Assembly (NCBI GenBank): GCA_031268405.1
Contig: JAIRXF010000006.1
Coordinates: forward strand, 23,520 to 87,519
DNA from: Oscillospiraceae bacterium
GTDB lineage: Bacteria > Bacillota > Clostridia > Oscillospirales > Acutalibacteraceae
Reading direction: 5' to 3'
Length of the DNA: 64,000 bases
The position numbers and the translations under genes are program-made. Position 1 is the stretch's first letter. Every line of letters starts with the position of its first letter. Shown here piece after piece: positions 39,143-46,937 of this stretch. The notes below the pieces were generated by a model. The model was given only the letters and a program-made list of their open reading frames with translations. It made no database searches and was not told the DNA's origin.

Positions 39143-40290
39143 TGTGGTATAGCAAACAATTTTTATGTGAAATGGTTAATGATTTCTATATCTATGATGA
39201 AAATATTTTGGGCGATATGGGTAAAATCGAACATTGTTACGACCATAACAGTAAAATTTCAAAAATTTTTCTGGATATAACCAATAAATGTAACATACGA
39301 TGCAGACATTGTTTTACGGACGCAAAAAACAACCCCAATATAAAGGAACTAAATACCGATGATATAAAAAAAATAATAAACGACTTAGTAAAATTGAACA
39401 TTAACAGACTGGCATTAGGCGGCGGAGAACCGCTTGTTAGACCTGACATATACGAATTAATTCATTACGGAAGCGAACGGGGATTAAGAATTCACATTAG
39501 TTCTAACGGCCTTTTATTAACTGAAAATAATATAAAAAAGCTAAAAAAATGCGGGTTGAATTCAATACAAATTAGTATAGACAGCAGTATTGCAGCTCAA
39601 CATGATTATCTTAGAAATTGTCCGGGATTGTTTGATAAATGTCTCGAGACAATAAAGAATATCAAAAAGCACCGCATAAATTTATTGGTATCAACTACTA
39701 TCACTAAATTAAATATCAATGAACTTGACGACATAGCTAAAATGGTAAAATCATCAGGAGTTAGATTGCATAGATTTATAAGATTTGTTCCCGTAGGTAG
39801 AGGGAATGATTCCAAAAATATGCTCTATGTCGAAGGAGAGATGCTATCAAAAAAAGTAAGTCATTTGCGTAAAAAATATGCCAAATATTTTTTCGGAAAT
39901 CCAAAAAATTATTTTGGTATACCTATAACAACTTATGAAGATAAAAAATACAAAAACAATCCAATTGGTTGCGAGGCTGGTAAATTAAGCGTAGATATAC
40001 TTCCCAATGGCAACGTTGTGCCCTGTAATTATTTGGGCATAGACGAGCAATGGATATGTGGAAACATCGTTGACAATACGCTGGAACATATTATAAATAA
40101 TAGTTCTGTATTAAAAAAATTCAAACACTTGAGTGGTAAAAATATTGCAAAATGTTTTGATTGTTTATCTAGCAAAATTTGTGGAAAGGGCTGTAGAGCA
40201 GTTGCCTATAATTTGCACGGTGCTATCGATGCACTTGACCCATGTTGTACAAAATTGATGGGGGAATATGAAAATGAAATTAGGGGTTAG
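39142..40290 (+). CDS. Radical SAM/SPASM enzyme 1
   Basis: A 382-residue radical SAM protein. The [4Fe-4S] cluster motif is C50-x3-C54-x2-C57 in DITNKCNIRCRHCFTD. The SAM-binding GGGEP is in LALGGGEPLVR. The C-terminal region holds a SPASM-type domain with GCEAGKLSVDILPNGNVVPCNYL and a later cluster of CFDC, KICGKGC and PCCTK cysteines for auxiliary clusters. SPASM enzymes commonly modify ribosomal peptides (thioether, C-C, decarboxylation). With the Cys/Tyr-rich repeat peptide upstream, peptide modification is the likely role. It overlaps both neighbours, so translation is coupled. Confidence 0.93.
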   Translation: MWYSKQFLCEMVNDFYIYDENILGDMGKIEHCYDHNSKISKIFLDITNKCNIRCRHCFTDAKNNPNIKELNTDDIKKIINDLVKLNINRLALGGGEPLVRPDIYELIHYGSERGLRIHISSNGLLLTENNIKKLKKCGLNSIQISIDSSIAAQHDYLRNCPGLFDKCLETIKNIKKHRINLLVSTTITKLNINELDDIAKMVKSSGVRLHRFIRFVPVGRGNDSKNMLYVEGEMLSKKVSHLRKKYAKYFFGNPKNYFGIPITTYEDKKYKNNPIGCEAGKLSVDILPNGNVVPCNYLGIDEQWICGNIVDNTLEHIINNSSVLKKFKHLSGKNIAKCFDCLSSKICGKGCRAVAYNLHGAIDALDPCCTKLMGEYENEIRG

Positions 40291-41776
40291 TAATTTTGAA
40301 TATAGCAATGTATTTCAAGCAAATCTGAATAAAGCGAGCTACCAAGCCAAGATGGCTTTCCGAAAGGGATGCAATATAATTATTTTTCACGAATGGTTTT
40401 TGGGCATTAATCCTGTTGGTGAGGTTCCCAATAAAGTCACCGAGTCGTTATGTCAAATAGCTAAAGATAATAAAATTATGGTTGTTACTGGTGGAATAAG
40501 ATATAACGATAAGGATGGTAAAACACTTGTTGGTTCATTTGTAATTGATGACGTTGGAAAAATAATTTCAGTACAGAATAAAATAAATCTCTATGAAAAC
40601 GAGAAAAAATGGATTCAATCACATGGCAATATTTCTAGTATAAAAACTCTGCTCGGAAATATTTTAATTTTGTCAGGTTTAGATGGGCTAAATAAAGATT
40701 ATGTTTATAATTCACTTGAAAATATATCTGATAATATCGATTTAATTATATTTCAGTGTACGGAATTCGATGCTCAGGGAGCAAATAATATAAGAATACT
40801 GGCATCAGAAGTAAGTAAAAACAAAAATTGTACTGCGGTAATTGCCGGTATAAGAGGATTTTTTTACGAACAAAAATGTATGGGTGAAAGTGTAATAATT
40901 AAAAATGGTTTGGTAGATAAAATTGCAAAATCTGAGGATGAGGTTTTGATCGGTTTTGAATCAGCAACCATAAATATAAAACAAGAAGTAATAGACGCTC
41001 ACGTGCACATCGTATTTAGAGATCCAGGTGATCCTAGTGTGGATACCAAAGTTCAAAAATTAATTGAAAAAAGTATAGACGTTCCTATAAAAAGTTCAAT
41101 CATAAATTATATGAATCGTGCTGGAATAGATAGATCAATAATTTTTGATTGGTCTGGGGCATTAAAAAATGATTACGTTACATCAAATGAAAAAGTCATG
41201 GAAATTAGCCAATATAGTGACAGATTTATTGGGTTTGGTGTTCCATCGCCCAAAGATCCAAATGTTGTAGATATGTTAGATAAATTAAATGTAAGAGGTT
41301 TGAAGGTCAATCCTGGTTTGCAAATTTTTTATCCTAATAGTCCCGAATTTCTAAAGGTTTGCGAACGTGTCAACAAATATAAATTGCCTATTCTGATTCA
41401 TACAGGTCCAGAATCGGCTGGAAGATTAAAATATGATTTGCCGCTTCTTATTGATGATATTGCAATGGAATACCCGGATTTAAAAATTATTTTCGCACAC
41501 GTAGGTGTAAGGGGATTCACAAGTGATCAAGCTATAATGATTGCAGAAAAAAACGCAAATGTTTACGTTGAAACTTCTTGGGCAGATGAAAATTTAATAA
41601 AGCGAGCTATTAGATGTTTGGGAGCTGATAAAGTTATTTTTGGTTCTGATTTCCCATCAAGAAATCCAATAACAGAACTCAAAAAAATACAAAAATTATT
41701 AGAAGATAAATTTATTGCAGAAAGCGATTATAATAAAGTTGTAGGCGGTAATATTTTAAATATTATTCGAGGATAG
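40274..41776 (+). CDS. Nitrilase-like (Cys to Gly)/amidohydrolase fusion protein
   Basis: A 500-residue two-domain protein. The N-terminal 235 residues are the fourth nitrilase-like copy: Glu in IIIFHEWFLGINP, Lys in QNKINLYENEKKW, but ILSGLDGLNKDY at the nucleophile, so Cys is Gly. The C-terminal 260 residues are an amidohydrolase-2 (ACMSD-like) barrel with an apparently complete metal site: VIDAHVHI, ILIHTGPESAG, FAHVGVRG and IFGSDFPSR. Thus a dead nitrilase domain is fused to a probably active hydrolase or decarboxylase. ATG 40274 is preferred (GGGGGA nine bases upstream), though ATG 40268 is possible. The fusion suggests the nitrilase fold positions a shared substrate or partner. Confidence 0.8.
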   Translation: MKLGVSNFEYSNVFQANLNKASYQAKMAFRKGCNIIIFHEWFLGINPVGEVPNKVTESLCQIAKDNKIMVVTGGIRYNDKDGKTLVGSFVIDDVGKIISVQNKINLYENEKKWIQSHGNISSIKTLLGNILILSGLDGLNKDYVYNSLENISDNIDLIIFQCTEFDAQGANNIRILASEVSKNKNCTAVIAGIRGFFYEQKCMGESVIIKNGLVDKIAKSEDEVLIGFESATINIKQEVIDAHVHIVFRDPGDPSVDTKVQKLIEKSIDVPIKSSIINYMNRAGIDRSIIFDWSGALKNDYVTSNEKVMEISQYSDRFIGFGVPSPKDPNVVDMLDKLNVRGLKVNPGLQIFYPNSPEFLKVCERVNKYKLPILIHTGPESAGRLKYDLPLLIDDIAMEYPDLKIIFAHVGVRGFTSDQAIMIAEKNANVYVETSWADENLIKRAIRCLGADKVIFGSDFPSRNPITELKKIQKLLEDKFIAESDYNKVVGGNILNIIRG

Positions 41777-41784
41777 GTTATATT

Positions 41785-42381
41785 ATGGAGATTATTAAAT
41801 TGGGCGGTAGCTTGTTACCCAACGCAGATCACATTTTTCAGATATTAGACACCTCTAATAGCGTCATAATACCCGGTGGTGGATGCTTTGCAGATAACAT
41901 AAGAGATTTTTCGCAGCAGTATATCGTGAGTAACAAAGCATTGCATAAAATGGCAATTTATTCTATGCACCAGTATGGTATTTATTTATCCTCTATTTCA
42001 AATGTCGCTTGCATAGAAGACTTGAGTAAAAAATCTGGCATCTTTCTTCCTTATAACATTTTAAAAAAACATGATCCCTTCCCGTATTCTTGGGATGTCA
42101 CATCAGACTCAATTGCGGTTTTCATTGCTTATTTATTTGATGTAAAGATTGTAAAATTGATAAAAATGGATGCTTCCTTAATTGTAAATAAGAAACAAAT
42201 TCGGGAGATATCTTCCTATGAATTAAAAAATATAGAACAAAACATAGTGGATAAATACCTGATAACTTGCATGGATAAATATAAAATTGATTGTGAAGTA
42301 TATGATGCCTCTAGCTTGAGGGATTTCAAAAAAAATTATATTTCTAAAAAATATTCTTTGAAAATAAGGTGTTTAAAATGA
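41785..42381 (+). CDS. mfnE: Amino acid kinase-family protein, MfnE-like
   Basis: A 198-residue protein of the amino acid kinase fold. It starts MEIIKLGGSLLPN (phosphate-binding Lys-Leu-Gly-Gly-Ser) and has SVIIPGGGCFADNIRDF, the typical second glycine loop, then a C-terminal DVKIVKLIKMDASLIVNKK. In archaeal methanofuran synthesis MfnE phosphorylates 5-(aminomethyl)-3-furanmethanol phosphate to the diphosphate that MfnF uses. The size and motifs fit MfnE better than glutamate 5-kinase or UMP kinase, and the mfnB/mfnF companions support it. The stop overlaps the next start (ATGA at 42378). Confidence 0.75.
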   Translation: MEIIKLGGSLLPNADHIFQILDTSNSVIIPGGGCFADNIRDFSQQYIVSNKALHKMAIYSMHQYGIYLSSISNVACIEDLSKKSGIFLPYNILKKHDPFPYSWDVTSDSIAVFIAYLFDVKIVKLIKMDASLIVNKKQIREISSYELKNIEQNIVDKYLITCMDKYKIDCEVYDASSLRDFKKNYISKKYSLKIRCLK

Positions 42382-43535
42382 AGAGCGTAATATATAAAGA
42401 AATAATAAAAAGCTTTGATGTTATCTGTGAAAAAGGTAACGTAATTAATAAACATCTGGGTTTATGGCAAGGAATGCGTGAAACGAATGATGGTGGGAAA
42501 AGTTACACCATGCAATCTTTTCCATGTGATCCAAATTATGAATTCATTTCTGAAATTGAAAAAGTTTTTGATGAAAATTTTAATATAATTAAAGATTTAA
42601 ATGAAAATATAAGAATCACTCATCTTTTCCAAAAACGAAATATATATGTTAATGATTTTGAAGCCGAAAACTCCTATATCCATCTGATAAATTTACAAGA
42701 CAATATAAGTAAAACATCGCTTAATTACTATTCGAAAGATAAAATCATAAATAAACATGATCTAAATTTAAAAATAGAAAAACTAATTCAAATAATAGAT
42801 CATACTAATTATTTACAGAGTGGAAATTGGGAATACTCCAAAATTGTTTTTGATAAAGAAGCATCCGGGGTAATAATTGCTATGATTATAGGATATTTTT
42901 TCGAAGGCAATAGAGTTGCCTCAAATACTAGTTATTTTTTTAATCATATTGAAAAATTTTCAACCAATGTTTCGATCAATATATATGATGAATTAAGGTG
43001 TGATCTTCCGGTTTATTTTGAATATGATCAGGAAGGCATTAAAGCCAACAAAAAAGTGTTTTTAATAAAAGATGGAAAAATCGGTTCTTGTCTTACGGAC
43101 ATTAACTCTTCGGCAAAATTGAATGTGGAAAATAATGGTAGATCGCGTTCACAAGATTATCGAACTATACCTTCCCCTCGTATTACCAACATTGTCGTTG
43201 AAAAAGGTAACATTAATTTTAATCAAATGATTTCTACCATAGAAAGAGGTATTTATTGTACTGGCGTTTCTGGAGTAGCGCTTGATGCGGCCTCGGGTAT
43301 TATACATGTAAACTGTTTGCTGGGGTACCAAATTAAAGATAAAAAATTAAATTCTGATATAATTATAAAAGAACCTGGATTTTCTTTTGAAGTTTTCGAT
43401 TTTTTGAAAAATATAATTCATACTTGTGACGAATCAGGGGTTGGGTATAGAATTATGGGAAAAGGTAGACCCATGCAAAATACGCTTGTTGGTTTTTCAA
43501 GCCCTGAAATATGTTTGGAAGGGAGCAGGTTATAA
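42378..43535 (+). CDS. TldD/TldE-like protein A without HExxxH
   Basis: A 385-residue protein of the TldD/PmbA (TldE) family, a two-subunit metallopeptidase that trims modified peptides such as microcin B17. Family features: RVASNTSYFF near the middle, PVYFEYDQEGIKANKKVFLIKDGKI-type strand-turn (about 215-240), a C-terminal RTIPSPRITNIVVEKGN and GVALDAASG. In TldD the segment before 'leg' is a HExxxH zinc motif; here it reads SGVIIAMIIGYFFEGN, with no His. So it may be the non-catalytic (TldE-like) subunit or a pure peptide-binding protein. A second member follows. Confidence 0.7.
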   Translation: MKSVIYKEIIKSFDVICEKGNVINKHLGLWQGMRETNDGGKSYTMQSFPCDPNYEFISEIEKVFDENFNIIKDLNENIRITHLFQKRNIYVNDFEAENSYIHLINLQDNISKTSLNYYSKDKIINKHDLNLKIEKLIQIIDHTNYLQSGNWEYSKIVFDKEASGVIIAMIIGYFFEGNRVASNTSYFFNHIEKFSTNVSINIYDELRCDLPVYFEYDQEGIKANKKVFLIKDGKIGSCLTDINSSAKLNVENNGRSRSQDYRTIPSPRITNIVVEKGNINFNQMISTIERGIYCTGVSGVALDAASGIIHVNCLLGYQIKDKKLNSDIIIKEPGFSFEVFDFLKNIIHTCDESGVGYRIMGKGRPMQNTLVGFSSPEICLEGSRL

Positions 43536-43536
43536 T

Positions 43537-44712
43537 ATGGTTTTATCCAATATTGAATTTAAATCTGCAACAAAGCCAAATATAGTTCAAGCTCTCGAAT
43601 CCATGGAAATTAGAAATTCTGCTATTTTAGTTGATGAAAGACTTATTGTGACAAATGATACACAAAAAATGCATTGTGTAATTTTAAAAGATGGCAACAC
43701 AGTTAAAAATATTTTTTATCCACTAAAGGTTGAAAAAGAAAAGTTTGACTCCTATGTGTCAGAAGCGATTAAAGAAAAAGCTAAATTTATAATAAAAAAT
43801 ATACGCGAATTTGATTCTGAAATAGGAATAACAGATTTTCAACTTACTAGAATTTTAACAAAAACTTCTATTAATTTGCCGGGCGATGTTGCAAAAAATA
43901 GGCTTTCGGAAGAGTATTTATTTGAAGTCGAAATTCAGAAAAAAATTAACGGAAATGCTATTCTTGGAAGCAGTTATATTTATAAATCAAAACTAGAAAA
44001 CATTAAAATCGAAGATATTATGAAAACATTGACTTTCCCTTATAACAATACCGAGTATCAAGAAGCAAATCTTGATGAAAAATATGATCTGATAGTTTGG
44101 GGCAAACCTATATTTTCAAGTATAATGGAAAACCTGGTTTATTACACATTTATGGATTATCAGGGTATTGAAAAAAAATCAAACATCACGATATATGACG
44201 ACCCAACTCACGATAAAAATTTCAATTATATCTCTTTTGATGATAAAGGCAACGATACAACTGTAAATCATCTTTACGGATATGATAATGGTTATAAAAA
44301 TAGCTCAATTCATAGCGAATTTTTAATTCCGAATAAAAAATGTTATAGAGATATGCGTTCTTGTTTTGCTATACACCCAACAAATATTATTTTAGAAAGC
44401 AAAAATAAAATTGATACACTTAATAAGTTCAAAGAAATAAAAAGAGGTCTGTATTGCCATTTAATGGTGGGTAATCATTTTTGTAGTGGTGATTTCATAG
44501 AGGGGACTGTTTTTAATGCTTTTACAATAAAAGACGGAAAATTAGATATTTCGTTGGCGCCATTTAAAATTAAAATCAATAAAAAAGAATTGCTGAAAAA
44601 TATAGCATTCATAGGCAATGATTATGAGTTTGTTAGGCCATTTCCTTGGTGGACACCTATTGTAACTAAAATACCAACTGTTTTTACAAAAAGCATATCT
44701 TTAAGGGGCTAA
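43537..44712 (+). CDS. TldD/TldE-like protein B without HExxxH
   Basis: A 391-residue relative of the previous protein, immediately downstream. The TldD/E C-terminal core is recognisable in ITIYDDPTHDKNFNYISFDD, NLTDY-like strands and the late IKRGLYCHLMVGNHFCSG. The zinc-motif position reads SIMENLVYYTFMDYQ; only the Glu remains and both His are gone. A heterodimer of A and B without a visible zinc site would be a TldD/TldE complex that cannot cleave in the known way. Start ATG 43537; the open frame upstream to 43426 overlaps the previous gene and is rejected. Product identity is moderate, with function by family only. Confidence 0.65.
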   Translation: MVLSNIEFKSATKPNIVQALESMEIRNSAILVDERLIVTNDTQKMHCVILKDGNTVKNIFYPLKVEKEKFDSYVSEAIKEKAKFIIKNIREFDSEIGITDFQLTRILTKTSINLPGDVAKNRLSEEYLFEVEIQKKINGNAILGSSYIYKSKLENIKIEDIMKTLTFPYNNTEYQEANLDEKYDLIVWGKPIFSSIMENLVYYTFMDYQGIEKKSNITIYDDPTHDKNFNYISFDDKGNDTTVNHLYGYDNGYKNSSIHSEFLIPNKKCYRDMRSCFAIHPTNIILESKNKIDTLNKFKEIKRGLYCHLMVGNHFCSGDFIEGTVFNAFTIKDGKLDISLAPFKIKINKKELLKNIAFIGNDYEFVRPFPWWTPIVTKIPTVFTKSISLRG

Positions 44713-44763
44713 TAATCAAAAATAAGATATCTCCTTGCCAATTATTATTTTGGGGGAATTAAA

Positions 44764-45888
44764 ATGTTGGAAAAATCAGCTTTTATTTATGACAAAGTAA
44801 ACGAATACATGGGGAAAAACAACTTTGATGCAATGGTGGTTACTTCTTGCGAGAATTGTTATTATTTATCTGGGGTGTTTTTATATTATAATGCAATCGT
44901 AATTAAAAAGGGGCATGAACCGGTTTTGTTGGTTAAATACATTGACGAGGTCTTGGCTAAAAAATCTGGCTTTGTAAAAGATGTTAGAGCATACTCGCCT
45001 TATCAAGTCAGTCATAAACATGGGGGAGATATAATAATCGGCGAATATCCAGCAGCTATTGCGGAAGTAGTTAAAAGTTTAGGATTGGGTGACAAAAAAA
45101 TCTGCATAGCCGATTTTTGGGCAGTTTTAAGACCTTATCTTGATATGAAAAAATATTTACCTAACGCAGAAATTATTGTTTCGGAACCTTTTTTAGAATA
45201 CCTAAGAAGCGTGAAACAAGACAACGAAATAAAATATATTTCCGAGTCCGTTGGATTGCTTGATAGGGCTTTAGATGATTGCGCAAATTTATTGGTTGAA
45301 GGAACTTCAGAAACAGCAGTTATCGGGAATATAGCGCGTAGTATTTGGGGCAACGAAGGCGAACTCACTCATGCTATTATCGCAAGTGGAGATAACTCTA
45401 TGTCTCCACACTCAAAGATTACACACCGTAAATTGAAAAATCGGGACAATGTTGTAATTGATTTAGTTAGTTGTAAAAACGGATATTATGGTGCTTTAAC
45501 TAGAACCTTTGTTATTGGCCAGATAGAAAAACAAAAAAGTGATGTTTATAACGCAATAATTGAAACTGCCGAAAGGGTATATGCAAATATAAAACCCGGA
45601 ATGGAAATAGGTGAAATCGCGCGCTTGGCATTAAGGGAATTCGAGCAAAGAGGTTATAATTTAAATACTAAACATGCATTTGGACATGCTATTGGTACAT
45701 TTCAACATGAGACGCCTATTCTTAATACCACTGAAAAACGCAAGCTGGAAAAGGGTATGGTGTTTTGTTTTGAACCCGGAATTTATATTGAGGGGTTGGG
45801 CGGATTTAGACTGGGTGATCTCGTAGTTATGACGGATAATGGATTCGTTAAAGCCAGCGACAAACATAGATGCCTTAATCCTAGATAG
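44764..45888 (+). CDS. M24-family (Xaa-Pro peptidase-like) protein missing metal ligands
   Basis: A 374-residue creatinase/prolidase-fold protein: an N-terminal domain (FDAMVVTSCENCYYLSGV) and a pita-bread C-terminal domain. Active M24 enzymes bind two metals through Asp, Asp, His, Glu, Glu. Here the first Asp (NVVIDLVSCKNG), the His (AFGHAIGTFQHE) and one Glu (FCFEPGIYIEG) are present. The second Asp is Ala (YYGALTRTF) and the last Glu is Gly (GGFRLGDLVVM). With two of five ligands gone, dinuclear peptidase activity is doubtful. Creatinase itself works without metal, so catalysis is still possible. GGGGGAA precedes ATG 44764. Confidence 0.82.
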   Translation: MLEKSAFIYDKVNEYMGKNNFDAMVVTSCENCYYLSGVFLYYNAIVIKKGHEPVLLVKYIDEVLAKKSGFVKDVRAYSPYQVSHKHGGDIIIGEYPAAIAEVVKSLGLGDKKICIADFWAVLRPYLDMKKYLPNAEIIVSEPFLEYLRSVKQDNEIKYISESVGLLDRALDDCANLLVEGTSETAVIGNIARSIWGNEGELTHAIIASGDNSMSPHSKITHRKLKNRDNVVIDLVSCKNGYYGALTRTFVIGQIEKQKSDVYNAIIETAERVYANIKPGMEIGEIARLALREFEQRGYNLNTKHAFGHAIGTFQHETPILNTTEKRKLEKGMVFCFEPGIYIEGLGGFRLGDLVVMTDNGFVKASDKHRCLNPR

Positions 45889-45905
45889 ACAAGAGGGAAT
45901 ATATA

Positions 45906-46937
45906 ATGCTAAAACAATTTCAAATCGATGTAACGAATCGTTGCAATATGAATTGTATACATTGCAGAAATGGTAAATTAGCTTCATCCGAAATCACGGA
46001 GCTGACTTACGAAGAATGTATACGTATTTTTCACGAAGCTCATGAGTTAGGCTGCGAATCCATAAATATTGGGGGCGGGGAACCATTATTACATAAGGAT
46101 GTATATAAAATAATCAATTATGTTTCTAAATATTGCTACACAAGCTTATTGACAAATGGATATATAATTGATGATGAAATTGCACATAAACTAAAAAAAA
46201 CAAAAGTAGACATGGTACAAATTAGTCTGGATTCTTCTACACCTGAAAAACACAACAAAATAAGGAACAGTAAAAATGCGTATTTAAATGTAAGGAGAGC
46301 AGTTGAGGCCCTTACAAACTGTGAAATATCCACATGTTTTATGGTTACAGTATCCAATTATAATATAGACGAGTTGGAAGAAATTTTAAAATTCGCAACT
46401 GAATTAAAAGTAACTTTGGTAAATTTTAGACGCCTCATACCACAAGGTAGTGGAAATTTGAATTTCGGAAATTTGAATCCTTCTTTTGATAAAATTTCAA
46501 AATTTTTAGAAAAAGTAAAATCTTTAGAAACTCAGTTTAATATTGGAATTTGTCTTTTCCCCTTTTTCTCATTTAAAAATAAAAATATTGCAGATGAATA
46601 TCTGAAATCACCACTTGAAGTGGCAGAAGGCGGTTGTTCAGCGGGTGTAACGGGATTATCTGTATCAAGCAACGGAAATATACAATTGTGTCCACATATT
46701 CCTATTTCTCTGGGGAATATAAAAAATGATGTGTTGTACAAAATATGGTTCGAGAACTATACAATTTTAAAATTAAGAAATAGAAAAAACTTAAAAGGTA
46801 AATGCGGTATATGTAAATTTAACAATGTGTGTGGCGGTTGCCGTGCATACCCGCATCAACTACACGATGATCTTTTGATGGAAGATAGTTTATGCACAGA
46901 GTTTAGGGCATCAACCCCCAATGAGGTGGAGGTATGA
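45906..46937 (+). CDS. Radical SAM/SPASM enzyme 2
   Basis: A 343-residue radical SAM protein with C13-x3-C17-x2-C20 in DVTNRCNMNCIHCRNG, SAM-binding GGGEP in NIGGGEPLLHKDV, and a SPASM-like C-terminus: GGCSAGVTGLSVSSNGNIQL, then GKCGICKFNNVCGGCRAY with the auxiliary-cluster cysteines. It is clearly related to radical SAM 1 at 39142. The two may modify different residues of the peptide repeats, or one may act on the furan part. It ends with a 4-bp overlap (ATGA) with the mfnF-like gene, so coupled expression of these two is likely. Confidence 0.93.
   Translation: MLKQFQIDVTNRCNMNCIHCRNGKLASSEITELTYEECIRIFHEAHELGCESINIGGGEPLLHKDVYKIINYVSKYCYTSLLTNGYIIDDEIAHKLKKTKVDMVQISLDSSTPEKHNKIRNSKNAYLNVRRAVEALTNCEISTCFMVTVSNYNIDELEEILKFATELKVTLVNFRRLIPQGSGNLNFGNLNPSFDKISKFLEKVKSLETQFNIGICLFPFFSFKNKNIADEYLKSPLEVAEGGCSAGVTGLSVSSNGNIQLCPHIPISLGNIKNDVLYKIWFENYTILKLRNRKNLKGKCGICKFNNVCGGCRAYPHQLHDDLLMEDSLCTEFRASTPNEVEV

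Noticed and set aside
42378..44712. The two large unknown proteins as YcaO cyclodehydratases
   Set aside because: No YcaO ATP-binding motifs are visible; the DxEG strand-turn and the PxPRxTN segment fit TldD/TldE instead.
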